Positions 1 through 8,259 of a stretch of 24,398 nt of DNA are shown piece by piece (the stretch's first letter is position 1; every line of letters begins with the position of its first letter). The stretch lies in assembly GCA_910578525.1 (NCBI GenBank), contig CAJTRF010000005.1, positions 1 to 24,398 on the forward strand, given 5' to 3'. The notes under the pieces are model-generated. The model did no database searches, was not told the origin of the DNA, and saw nothing but the letters and a program-made list of their open reading frames with translations. A program made the position numbers and the translations under genes. The stretch is from an uncultured Mycoplasmatales bacterium. GTDB taxonomy: Bacteria > Bacillota_I > Bacilli_A > Mycoplasmatales > Mycoplasmoidaceae.

Positions 1-62
1 TGTGTCATTTCCCCATATTTACTCCAAAGTGGCGTAAAATAGGTTTTACAGTCTATATAAAC

Positions 63-93
63 AAAAAAATAACACTTTTTAGAAAGTGTTATT
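63..93 (-). terminator. Intrinsic terminator of tRNA-Leu
   Basis: A perfect 11-bp stem (68-78 with 83-93, loop 79-82) lies 12 nt past the CCA end of the tRNA. Read on the minus strand it is followed by five T residues (67-63). On the plus strand no T-run follows, so it serves the tRNA. Positions 1-62 hold no gene I can support, only a 6-bp hairpin at 34-49. Confidence 0.8.
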
Positions 94-104
94 GAAATTA
101 TTAA

Positions 105-188
105 TGGTGCACTCGAAGGGACTTGAACCCCCACTCATTAAGAATTAGATCCTAAGTCTAACGCGTCTGCCAGTTCCGCCACGAGTGC
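105..188 (-). tRNA. tRNA-Leu (anticodon UAG)
   Basis: An 84-nt class II tRNA with CCA encoded. The acceptor stem pairs GCACTCG with CGAGTGC, followed by discriminator A and CCA. The anticodon stem TTAGA/TCTAA closes a loop CTTAGGA, giving anticodon UAG for CUN leucine codons. The variable arm is long, as expected for Leu. A TATAAT box sits 8 nt upstream on the minus strand and a hairpin terminator follows, so it appears to be a single-gene transcript, divergent from tkt. Confidence 0.95.
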
Positions 189-196
189 GTATTTAA

Positions 197-202
197 ATTA
201 TA
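197..202 (-). promoter_or_regulatory. -10 box for tRNA-Leu
   Basis: TATAAT on the minus strand, 8 nt before the mature 5' end of tRNA-Leu, placing the start point at or next to the first tRNA base. No good -35 element is visible in the very AT-rich upstream stretch. Confidence 0.6.
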
Positions 203-224
203 TTAATTATATATTTAATTACTT

Positions 225-230
225 TATAAT
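225..230 (+). promoter_or_regulatory. -10 box for tkt; near-leaderless start
   Basis: TATAAT ends 9 nt before the tkt ATG at 240. The usual 7-nt spacing puts the start point near 237, leaving a leader of about 3 nt. No Shine-Dalgarno is present. The same spacing occurs before trpS. Confidence 0.6.
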
Positions 231-239
231 TTATTTTGT

Positions 240-2240
240 ATGTGAAGTAAGTATACAAGTAAATACACTCAACTAGCAGTTAACACAATAAGGATGCTGG
301 GTGTTGATGCAATTTCAAGAGCGCAATCAGGTCATCCTGGAATAGTTTTAGGTGCAGCGCCAATAATGTATGCTCTATTTAGAAACCATTTAGTATATAA
401 CCCAGAAAATCCTGGTTTCTTTAATAGAGACCATTTTGTTTTATCAGCAGGTCATGGCAGTGCATTGTTGTATGCAACAATGCTACTAGCAGGCTATGAA
501 GATATTACTATTGAAGATCTTATGAATTTTAGACAATTGGGGTCTAAGACAGCAGGTCATCCAGAAAATATTTTATTAAAAGGTGTTGAAGTATCAACTG
601 GTCCATTAGGACAAGGTGTAGCAATGGCGGTTGGATTAGCAATTGCTGAAAAGAAATTGGCTAATGAATTTAATAAATCAATTAAAGTCATTGATCATTA
701 CACATATTGTTTATTTGGTGATGGATGTTTAGAAGAAGGTATCTTCTATGAAGCCATTAATGTTGCTGGCAACTTAGGCCTTAACAAATTAATCATGTTA
801 TATGATTCTAATAGAGTTCAATTAGACGGAAGAGTGTCTGATTCTACTAGAATCAAAGTTAGAAAATTGTTTAAAAGCGCTAGATGAAACTATATTAAAG
901 TACGTAATGCAAATAATGTGGCAGCTATTTCTCGTGCTATAGAATTAGCAAAACATTCATTAAAACCAACAGTGATTGAATGTCAATCAACCATTGGATA
1001 TGGCTCAAGACATGCTGATTCAAATAAATGTCATGGCGCTCCATTTACAGAAGAAGAAGTTAAAGAAATTAGAAAGAATCTAAAATATAACATTCCTCCA
1101 TTTGTTATTCATGAAAATGCTAAGAAAGATTTTGAGTTATTTAAAAAACGTGGTAAATTAGCTCAACAAAAATTCAACAGAAGCATTAACGTGTTGGAAG
1201 CTAAGAATTTAGCTTTATATCAACAATTGCTTAGTTTAACAAGAAACGAATTTAATTTTTCTCTTGACTGATATGCTAATTATCAACAAAAACAAAACGA
1301 AGCTACTAGAAACATCTTTGGTGATGCATTGCAATTGTATTTGGAAAACAACCCTACATTCTTAACGTTGATTGCTGATTTGTCTTCATCAACTAAGATT
1401 AAATATAAAAAATCTTTAGGAATAACAAAGAACTATTTTGAGCCACAAAATATTAATATTGGTGTAAGAGAATTTGCAATGGAAGCCATTGGTAATGGAA
1501 TATGTGCCCATGGAGGATGTAGAGCAATTGGTTCTACATTCCTAAGTTTTAGTGATTACTGTAAACCTGCAACTAGATTAGGTGCTGTTTCACATTTACC
1601 AATGTGTACAATTTATTCTCATGATTCAATTACTGTTGGAGAAGATGGCCCAACTCACCAACCTATTGAACAATTGCAAATGTTAAGAAGTATTCCTAAC
1701 CATTATTTGTTTAGGCCAGCAAACTTTAATGAATGTTTAGGTGTTCTTTACATGATTAACAAAATTAAAGATCGTCCAATAAGTGTTGCAACTAGTCGTG
1801 CTGCATTCAATCAAGCACATGGTTCATTTACAAACACCGCTAATGGTGGTTATGTAATTAAAGAATATGAAAATCCAGTAATTAATATTATTGCTACAGG
1901 ATCAGAAGTTGCTCTTGCTATTGCGGTAGCAGAAAGATTGTCTAAGAAAAATATTAAGTCAGTAGTTATTTCTATGCCTTGCTTAGAATTGTTCTATGAA
2001 CAATCTAAATCATACAAAGAATCTATTCTAGGCAATAGACCAACAGTGTCTATTGAATATGGATCAACTACATGCTGACATAAAATTGCTGATCTAACAA
2101 TTGGTATTGATACATTTGGTATGTCTGGTAAACCAACAGCTGTAGTAGATCATTTTAAATTGAACGAAACTTCAATAAGTGATAAAATTATTAAGTGATA
2201 CTTAAATTTAAAGAAAACAACTAAAACTAAAAGGAGATAA
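240..2240 (+). CDS. tkt: Transketolase
   Basis: Thiamine-diphosphate enzyme moving two-carbon units between sugar phosphates, linking glycolysis to pentose phosphates for nucleotide synthesis. The protein has 666 residues, normal for the family. It carries the N-terminal SGHPG signature with conserved flanks, the ThDP/Mg motif GDG (LFGDGCLEEG), and the pyrimidine-domain stretch IGVREFAMEAIGNG followed by HDSITVGEDGPTHQPIEQL. Trp is encoded by UGA at codon 2 and at 885, 1269, 2076 and 2196. I chose ATG 240 because it gives a family-like N-terminus ending in NTIRMLGVDAIS and lies just behind a TATAAT box. An ATG at 294 would cut into the conserved domain. The last codons overlap the ribosome binding site of the next gene, as in Bacillus tkt-yneF. 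Confidence 0.95.
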
Positions 2241-2242
2241 AT

Positions 2243-2479
2243 ATGAGTGCAGGTGTAATTTGTGGAATAGTATTCGCAGTAATTGGTGCTTTAATCGTTG
2301 GAGCGATTATTGGATTTTATCTATCTCAAAAATATTTCAAAAAACAATTGGATGAAAACCCTCCAATTACAGAACAACAAATTAGAGCAATGTATGCTCA
2401 AATGGGAAGAAAACCGTCAGAACAACAAGTAAAGCAAATGATGGCTATCTTTAGAAGAAATAACAAATCTAAGAAGTAA
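2243..2479 (+). CDS. yneF: UPF0154 (YneF-like) small membrane protein
   Basis: A 78-residue protein of the UPF0154 family. It has one N-terminal transmembrane helix (about residues 5-27, rich in Gly/Ala/Val/Ile), then a charged cytoplasmic tail with the family signature NPPITEQQIRAMYAQMGRKP and repeated QxxRxM/QQVKQMM patterns. The molecular function of the family is unknown. AGGAG at 2232-2236, inside the end of tkt, gives a well-spaced ribosome binding site. Its stop overlaps the engB start (TAATG). The tkt-yneF pairing is conserved in Bacillus and mycoplasmas, from memory. Confidence 0.9.
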   Translation: MSAGVICGIVFAVIGALIVGAIIGFYLSQKYFKKQLDENPPITEQQIRAMYAQMGRKPSEQQVKQMMAIFRRNNKSKK

Positions 2480-3057
2480 TGAAAATATCATTCATTAAAT
2501 CAGCTAGCAAAATTGAAGATTGAATTCAGGATGATGTTACTGAATTTTGTTTTATTGGCAGAAGTAACACAGGTAAGTCTTCATTGATCAATGCTTTAGC
2601 TAATGCGAAAGTTGCTCACAGTTCTTCTAAACCAGGAAGAACTAATGTTGTTAACTTTTTTAATTGTGGTAAATTTAGAATTATTGATTTGCCAGGATAT
2701 GGTTATGCTAAAGCATCTAAGTCTCAAATTAAATTCTTTGATACTTTAATTAATGATTACATTCTTCATCGTAAAAATTTATTTGGGGTATTCCAAATCT
2801 GTGATGCTAATGTAATTACAGAAGAAGATGCTAAAATGAGTAAATTCTTTAATGAAAGATTTATTAATCATTTTATTGTTTTAAATAAAACAGACAAAAT
2901 GCCTTTATCTAAATACCAAAATAATATGCCAAAAGTTTCAAAATTTTTAAATGTTAACTTTGACAAAATTATTTTAGCAAGCGCTAAAAAGAAAACTGGA
3001 ATTAATGAAATTAATTCTAAAATTAAACAAGCTCTTGCAAGTATAAACCAAAGATAA
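2479..3057 (+). CDS. engB: EngB/YsxC ribosome-assembly GTPase
   Basis: GTPase of the TrmE-Era-EngA-EngB superfamily, needed for late large-subunit assembly. It has 192 residues, typical length. G1 is GRSNTGKS (residues 27-34). The hallmark switch-I sequence SKPGRTNVVNFF follows, then G3 DLPGYGYAK, G4 NKTDK and G5 SAKKKTG. The start ATG overlaps the upstream TAA by one base, which suggests translational coupling to yneF. This start requires reading the UGA at codon 15 as Trp; a downstream start at 2584 would remove the P-loop. The stop codon touches the stop of the convergent serine dehydratase gene with no spacer and no hairpin between them. Confidence 0.95.
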
Positions 3058-4284
3058 TTATTTTTTATTCTTTTGTTTTTGTGATCAAATTCCGGCTAAT
3101 CCACCAATTGATGTCTCACGGTATTCTGGCAATAAATCTTTACCTGTTCTGTTAGCAGTTTCAATAACATCATCTAATGTAAATACATCTGTCTCATCTT
3201 GGTTAAGGGCTGCAATTTGAGCAGCTTCAATTGCTCTATTAGCAGCAACTGCATTTCTTTCAATACAAGGAATTTTAACAAACCCTAACACTGGATCACA
3301 TGTAAGTCCTAAGAAATGAGCAATACCAATCTTAGCAGCATGTTGAATAACATCAATACCATATCCTGATAAATATGCAAATCCAGCTGCAGCCATAGCA
3401 CAAGCTGTTCCGACTTCTGCTTGACAACCACCTTCTGCACCTGCAACAGATGCGTTTCTCTTAAAGAAGTTACCAATTAATCCTGCAACAGCAATTGCTT
3501 TTAAGATTTCACTATCTTTGTATCCTAGATCGTGTTTAGCATAGCTAAATACTGCTGGTATAACACCACAAGCACCACATGTTGGAGCAGTAACTACCAC
3601 GCCTCCACTAGCATTTGTTTCGTTTGCAGCAAAAGCATATGCATATAAATGCTTAAGTGCATCATTACCATTAAACATTCTCTTTGCTTTTTTATCATTA
3701 TTATGATACATTTTGTTAGCACGTCTTTCAATTTGAAAGACACCTGGTAAAACTCCTTTTTGACTTAGTCCTTCTTTGACAGATGCTTGCATAGCGTTTC
3801 AAATTTCTTTTAAATATTTTTGAAAACCCTTACCTTCACATTTCATTACATATTGGTATAAATCGATTTTGTTTTTCTTACAGTATTCTCATGTAGGTGC
3901 AAAGTAATTAAACTTATAGCATTCTTTCACTTGTTTAATCTTTTGTCCTTTGATTACTACGCTACCACCACCTATTGAAATACCTGTAAATTTACCAATT
4001 TCAGTATTGTTTTTATAAGCTATAAAATCTACAGTGTTAGGATGATCCACCTTGGTTTTAACATCAAAGATAATTTGATGATTAACAGGATTTAATACAT
4101 CAGATATTGCTTTGTCTGTAAAATGACCTTTTCCTGTCAAGGCTAAAGATCCATATAAAATAACTTTTATCTCATCTGCCTTTGGATATTTATCCTTAAA
4201 TATCTTTGCTAACTTACTAGGACCCATTGTGTGAGACGAACTAGGGCCATGTCCAATTTTATAAAGTTCTAACAATGACTGCAT
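3058..4284 (-). CDS. sdaA: L-serine dehydratase, iron-sulfur type, fused beta-alpha chain
   Basis: Deaminates L-serine to pyruvate and ammonia. One 408-residue chain joins the beta domain (residues 1 to about 130, with the KIGHGPSSSHTMGP signature) to the catalytic alpha domain, as in E. coli SdaA (454 residues, from memory). The three expected [4Fe-4S] ligands are present at Cys287 (GGCQAEVG), Cys329 (TCDPV) and Cys340 (PCIERN); the 42- and 11-residue gaps equal those of the E. coli enzyme as I recall it. The C-terminus has YRETSIGGLAG. In-frame UGA codons at 3085, 3799 and 3889 read as Trp; under the standard code the gene would split into separate alpha and beta pieces. A ribosome binding site AAGGA lies at 4291-4295. 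The upstream region is a divergent promoter shared with the 63-residue gene. Confidence 0.92.
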
Positions 4285-4351
4285 AATTTTTCCTTATTTT
4301 GTATTTTATATATATAATATATATATAAATATTATATAGTAAGGAAGAAAT
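4285..4351. promoter_or_regulatory. Divergent promoter region (sdaA / 63-residue gene)
   Basis: A 67-nt stretch of alternating AT. TATAAT on the plus strand at 4313-4318 fits the rightward gene. TATAAT on the minus strand at 4331-4336 fits sdaA. Each gene has a Shine-Dalgarno: AAGGAAG at 4341-4347 for the right gene and AAGGA at 4291-4295 (minus) for sdaA. The two -10 boxes are 12 bp apart and face opposite ways, so transcription complexes could compete. Confidence 0.5.
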
Positions 4352-4543
4352 ATGTCAAAAAATACAATTGTAACAGCTGATAAAATTAGATCTATGTCTG
4401 AAACTGAATGAAATGAATTTAGAAATAATTCTTGATTGCGTAAGAGAGAATACTACTCTAAACCAATGCCAGAAACTTATTTAAAAGATAAAGAACAATT
4501 CGCAAACTGAGTTGAAAGACAAAACAAAAGAAGAGCAAAATAA
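4352..4543 (+). CDS. Hypothetical 63-residue basic protein
   Basis: I do not recognise this gene. It has a good ribosome binding site (AAGGAAG, 5 nt before ATG), a promoter box and a terminator hairpin that starts within its last codons, so it looks like a genuine monocistronic gene. The protein is soluble-looking and highly charged, with a basic C-terminus (RQNKRRAK). It has three Trp, all encoded by UGA (4409, 4433, 4508), so a standard-code search would miss it. No signal peptide, membrane segment or cysteine is visible. Position and size suggest a small conserved mollicute protein, but that is a guess. Confidence 0.75.
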
Positions 4544-4555
4544 GCTCTTCTTTTT
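4529..4555. terminator. Bidirectional intrinsic terminator
   Basis: A perfect 8-bp stem, AGAAGAGC (4529-4536) with GCTCTTCT (4544-4551), has a 7-nt loop. T-rich tails follow on both strands: TTTT on plus, TTTGTTTTG on minus. It lies between two convergent genes and overlaps the last codons of the plus-strand one. Confidence 0.8.
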
Positions 4556-4557
4556 AA

Positions 4558-4920
4558 TTATTTCTTAATTAAATTGTTAATTGCAGTGGCAATTGTTTGT
4601 GAATCGTCTCCTGACAAGTAAGTAATTACTTTTTTAGACTTGATCGTTCCTTTGAATCCATATTTATCTTTAATTTCATTATTTACTTTATTTGGGTTAA
4701 TAACAGTTACTTTAAAAGTAGAGATTGTATAGTCTACTTTTACAATATTAGATATTCCACCTAAATCTTCAACTAACTGATTAACATCTACATTAGTAGT
4801 TTTGCAAACTACTAATTCATCATTAACATTAACAGCTAGTTTCTTAGCTTTTTTCTTAGTAAGAACATTAAAGATACCAAACGTAATGATTGATAAGAAA
4901 ATATATTTAGCTTTTTTCAT
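4558..4920 (-). CDS. PTS EIIB-like protein lacking the active-site cysteine
   Basis: A 120-residue protein with a hydrophobic N-terminal segment (about residues 5-20), a Lys-rich stretch, then a glucose-family EIIB-like fold from about residue 45. It has the LVEDLGGISNI start and a GDDSQTIATAINNLI end, like EIIB. Where functional EIIB domains have D-A-C-I-T-R-L-R, this protein has D-Y-T-I-S-T-F-K, so the phosphocysteine is Thr65. It should not carry phosphate. Compare Cys578 of the intact permease at 21023. It follows nadK by 2 nt with AAGGGG as ribosome binding site. M. genitalium has a similar orphan protein beside its NAD kinase (MG129/MG128, from memory). Role unknown; a sensor or structural role is possible. 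Confidence 0.85.
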   Translation of the reverse strand: MKKAKYIFLSIITFGIFNVLTKKKAKKLAVNVNDELVVCKTTNVDVNQLVEDLGGISNIVKVDYTISTFKVTVINPNKVNNEIKDKYGFKGTIKSKKVITYLSGDDSQTIATAINNLIKK

Positions 4921-4922
4921 GA

Positions 4923-5717
4923 TTACCCCTTTATAAATGTTTTTTGAAGTTTCTCAATGTAATCTCCGTTACATTGAGAGTTGTTTCTGATTGGGAAGAA
5001 CAACTTAAATCCTTTTGGTTTAATTATAGATAAATCAAGAGAAGCTTCTTTTAAAGTAGCTATACATTGACCATCTGAAACAAATGAAATTGGGTTATTT
5101 GATTTAAAATTATTAATTTTTACTTTAGTATTTTTAGTATTTAAAATTATTGGAGAATTAATGGTAGTCTTCTTAGCATGAAGTGTAGGGAATAATTCAA
5201 CTATTTCAAATGCATCTACATTTGGAAAAATAATGCTTCCGTTTGCAGATTTACAGTATCCTGTAGAACCAGTCTTAGTAGAAATTATTAATCCACTTCC
5301 TTTAAACTGTTCATAAAAGTGACCATTAATATTAATAGAACAAGTAATAGTGTTAACACCGTTAATTGCTATTTCATTAATTGCATAAGCTTCTTTTTTA
5401 TTAATTTTAGCTTTAATTACATCAGGATTGATGTAATTACTTTTGTCTTGAATATCTTTTAATTTTGGTAAACGATTTTTGTTAAAAAATGAATAGAAAC
5501 CAACGTTGCCTGTATTTATTGGGATGATTCATACATCTTTGCTATAAAACTTTTTGATGGTACTTACAAAAGTACCGTCTCCTCCAAGAATAAATACATA
5601 ACTAGGATTTTTCTTGTCTAGTTTGTATTCGTTTTTAGTCATCATCTCATTGATGTATTGAATTATTGGGTCATTCTTGTATTTAGAGATGATGTTAAAT
5701 GTTTTATTTATTTTCAT
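4923..5717 (-). CDS. nadK: NAD kinase
   Basis: Phosphorylates NAD to NADP, the only known route to NADP. It has 264 residues. The GGDGT motif is at residues 45-49 in the N-terminal domain. The C-terminal beta domain has the KTGSTGYCKSANG loop, equivalent to the TPTGSTAYSLSAGG loop of the family, and a SDGQ segment. A UGA at 5529-5531 is read as Trp. The start ATG at 5717 lies inside the end of spx (14-nt overlap in another frame) and has GGAAGGG upstream; earlier starts would run further into spx without any conserved sequence. Middle gene of spx-nadK-EIIB-like, the order I recall in M. genitalium (MG127-MG129). Confidence 0.92.
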
Positions 5718-6162
5718 TAACAACCCTTCCACACAATGCACCGCATTGTTTTTCAAAACCACAACTTGGAATGTGCTTGAATGTTTTCTTATGATCTTTT
5801 CTTAAGAAAATTTCAATGTCGTTAGCATTGTATCCTACTAACAATCTGAACGGCTTCTTTTCTTTATCATATTCTAAACAAATCGGACGAGACAAAATCA
5901 TTGGAGTGTTAATAATCAAATTGATCATTTGATTAATAGTTAAGTCATTGATTTCTTTTCTTTTACTTTTGTAGTCCTTACTTTTAACAGAAAGAATATC
6001 ATTAAATCCTTCTGAAGTTAAAGATAAAATGTCTATCAGTTCTTTTTTAGTTAGTTTATTTGTAGAAAAATCTTTTTTAGAAAATTCAATATTATTTTCT
6101 TGAAAGAACTTAATTGCTTTTCTACAACCTAAACAGCCATTTGTAATAAAGACTTTAACCAT
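5704..6162 (-). CDS. spx: Spx/ArsC-family thioredoxin-fold protein
   Basis: A 152-residue member of the Spx/ArsC family. In Firmicutes, Spx binds the RNA polymerase alpha subunit and responds to disulfide stress through a CXXC switch. Here CLGC is at residues 10-13 after a short beta strand (VKVFITNG), and the family stretch SRPICLEYDKEKKPFRLLVGYN is present. The last 20 residues are unusual, with a Cys cluster C134-x5-C140-x3-C144. A TATAAT box lies 17 nt before the ATG on the minus strand, and no Shine-Dalgarno is visible. First gene of the minus-strand operon with nadK and the EIIB-like gene. Whether it regulates transcription here is not shown by the sequence. Confidence 0.85.
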   Translation of the reverse strand: MVKVFITNGCLGCRKAIKFFQENNIEFSKKDFSTNKLTKKELIDILSLTSEGFNDILSVKSKDYKSKRKEINDLTINQMINLIINTPMILSRPICLEYDKEKKPFRLLVGYNANDIEIFLRKDHKKTFKHIPSCGFEKQCGALCGRVVNENK

Positions 6163-6179
6163 AGTTTTTAATTTAATAT

Positions 6180-6185
6180 ATTATA
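6180..6185 (-). promoter_or_regulatory. -10 box for the spx-nadK operon
   Basis: TATAAT on the minus strand, 17 nt before the spx ATG, gives a predicted leader of about 10 nt without Shine-Dalgarno. No clear -35 element. Confidence 0.5.
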
Positions 6186-6238
6186 TTAAATTATTTTATT
6201 TTAATATTTTAAGTGTAATAAATATCTAATTAGAATAA

Positions 6239-6244
6239 TATAAT
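6239..6244 (+). promoter_or_regulatory. -10 box for trpS; near-leaderless start
   Basis: TATAAT ends 9 nt before the trpS ATG, predicting a leader of about 3 nt. There is no Shine-Dalgarno. Same arrangement as tkt. Confidence 0.6.
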
Positions 6245-6253
6245 TTAATAGTT

Positions 6254-7270
6254 ATGAAAACCACTAAAACAATAATTACTGGAATTCAACCAACAAATAA
6301 AATTACCCTTGGTAATTATTTTGGTGCTATCAAACCGCTTATTAGTCTACAAGATAAATATGAAATTTATGGTTTTGTAGCTAATTTACATTCAATCACT
6401 ACGACATTTGATGCTAAGATGTTGCCTGACAACATTAAAAACGTTGTTTTGACATATTTAGCAAGTGGCATTGATTCTTCTAAAGTTAAATTATTTATCC
6501 AATCTGATATTTCTGCACATGCAGAATTAGCACATGTGTTGTTATGTCACACAACGATTGGGGAATTAAAAAGGATGACTCAATTTAAAGATAAGTCTTG
6601 TAAGCTATCAGCTTCTAATGGTACTGAGTTTATTCCTACAGGATTATTGACTTATCCTGTATTAATGGCTGCAGATATTCTTTTATATGATGCAGACTAT
6701 GTTGCTACTGGTAGTGACCAAAAGCAACATATTGAGTTAGCCAGAAATATTGCTAATAGATTTAATAATAAGTATGGCAAAACATTTACAGTTCCTGAAC
6801 CGTTAATTCCTGAACACGGTTCAAGAATTATGGATTTATTAGATGCTTCTAATAAAATGTCTAAGTCTAATAAGAATGAAAAAGGTACTATTTTTTTATT
6901 AGATGATATTGAAGCGTCTGTTAAGAAAATTATGGGAGCAAAAACAGATAGTTTAAATAAAGTAAACTATGATGTTAAAACTCAACCAGAAGTTTCTAAT
7001 TTAATTACCATTTATTCGTGTTTAGCTGAAAAACCGATTGCTGATATTGTAAAACAATATAATGGTAAAAACTATGGTGAATTTAAAAAAGATTTAGCAT
7101 CAATTTTGAAAACTTTTCTAGAAGGTTTTCAAGCAAATTATAAAAAATGTCTTGAAAACTACAATGAAGTTGAAAAGACATTAAATGCAAATGCAATTGA
7201 ATTTAATAAAATAGCAAACAAAAAACTTAATGAAGTTTATGAAAGAATAGGATTTAAATATGCAAAATAA
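6254..7270 (+). CDS. trpS: Tryptophanyl-tRNA synthetase
   Basis: Class I synthetase charging tRNA-Trp, including the UGA-reading tRNA this organism must have. It has 338 residues, normal. The N-terminal nucleotide-binding motif is GIQPTNKITLGNYFGA (family PSGxLHLGNYxGA). The TrpRS segments TYPVLMAADILLYDADYVATGSDQ and KQHIELARNIANRFN are split by the family's usual spacing. KMSKS is at residues 201-205. It contains no internal UGA codon. It overlaps the next gene by 11 nt in another frame. It is divergent from spx across a 91-nt AT-rich region. The trpS-HAD order matches M. genitalium MG126-MG125 from memory. Confidence 0.96.
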   Translation: MKTTKTIITGIQPTNKITLGNYFGAIKPLISLQDKYEIYGFVANLHSITTTFDAKMLPDNIKNVVLTYLASGIDSSKVKLFIQSDISAHAELAHVLLCHTTIGELKRMTQFKDKSCKLSASNGTEFIPTGLLTYPVLMAADILLYDADYVATGSDQKQHIELARNIANRFNNKYGKTFTVPEPLIPEHGSRIMDLLDASNKMSKSNKNEKGTIFLLDDIEASVKKIMGAKTDSLNKVNYDVKTQPEVSNLITIYSCLAEKPIADIVKQYNGKNYGEFKKDLASILKTFLEGFQANYKKCLENYNEVEKTLNANAIEFNKIANKKLNEVYERIGFKYAK

Positions 7271-8159
7271 AAAAACAAAGAAAGTTAAAAAACAAAAAAT
7301 CAATATAGAACCACCAGTTAAATATCTAATCATGTCTGACTTAGATGGCACCTTACTAAATAGTAAAGAACAACTATCTGATCAAACAGTTAAAATCATT
7401 AAAAAAATAAGCGATCAAGGTCATTTATTTGCTATCGCTACTGGTCGTCCAAAAAGAGCTTCAGTTGATTTTTACAGAAGATTAGGGTTAAAAACTTTGA
7501 TGGTTAACTTTAATGGTTCATATATTAACAATCCATCAAAGCCTAAATTTACCCCTATAAATTTAGGATTCAACTATAAAATTGCTATTAATATTTTTAA
7601 CAACAAAAGAATTCATAAATGAATTGAAAATGTTATTATTGAAAATATGGATGGTGTCTTTGTTTATCAAGAACCTAAGAATGTTAAGCAAAGAAATGCA
7701 TTATACTCTCACTTCCATATTGAGAAAAAAGATAAATTTAGATATATTGCAAAAGATTGAACTAACATTCATTCAGACATTCATTCGATCTTAATCTTAT
7801 TAAAAAATGAAAAATACATTGATGAATTAACATACGAAATTAAACGATTGAGTAATACTTTAATTGTTCGTACATGATCTATTCCAAGTGCAGGAACAAT
7901 TATTGAAATTAACTCAATCTTCTCATCAAAAGGTATGGCTCTTAAATACTTATCAAGTTATTATGGTATTCCATTAGAAAATTGTTTTGCTTTTGGTGAT
8001 GGTGATAATGATAATGAAATGTTAAGAACTGCTCATTATGGATACGCTATGAAGAATGGTTCGATGACTGCAAAACTATCCGCTAGATTCTTAACAGAAT
8101 TTACAAACGATAAAGACGGAGTTGCTTTAACATTAAAGAAATTCTTTAATATTCATTAA
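7260..8159 (+). CDS. Cof-type HAD-superfamily phosphatase
   Basis: A 299-residue HAD phosphatase of the Cof/YidA type, acting on sugar phosphates or phosphorylated cofactors; the substrate cannot be told. Motif I is DLDGT (residues 27-31), motif II is in the IATGRPKR segment, and motif IV is GDGDND (residues 246-251), followed by the usual MGYAMKNG-like region (GYAMKNGS). A large cap domain lies between them. A Lys-rich stretch of about 20 residues precedes the domain. UGA codons at 7620, 7758 and 7875 read as Trp. Its start overlaps the end of trpS, and a strong terminator follows. Confidence 0.88.
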
Positions 8160-8180
8160 AAAATTAGAAAAAATTTATAA

Positions 8181-8222
8181 AAAAACTGAACAGATTTTAA
8201 ACAAATTCTGGACAGTTTTTTT
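8181..8222 (+). terminator. Intrinsic terminator after trpS-HAD
   Basis: Outer stem 8181-8188 (AAAAACTG) pairs with 8213-8220, and inner CAGA (8191-8194) pairs with TCTG (8207-8210), separated by a small internal loop. A run of seven T residues ends it. Confidence 0.8.
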
Positions 8223-8259
8223 CTCATTCTAATTTATCATTTGAATGAAAGGAGGAAAA

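Noticed and set aside
1..62. Possible 3' end of a gene or mobile element; frame 1 reads 13 codons to TAG at 40
   Set aside because: Too short to identify; no start, no recognisable domain and no paired terminal repeats within the window.
294..2078. tkt as three separate or broken genes
   Set aside because: All pieces are in one frame, separated only by UGA at Trp positions; the joined protein is full-length transketolase.
3085..4284. Separate sdaAA and sdaAB subunit genes
   Set aside because: Both parts share one frame and are joined through UGA Trp codons; the only stop is TAA at 3058.
4295..4345. Replication origin-like AT-rich region
   Set aside because: No DnaA-box cluster; explained better as a divergent promoter.
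7582..7794. Frame inside the HAD phosphatase gene
   Set aside because: It lies in another frame over coding sequence that is intact when UGA is Trp.
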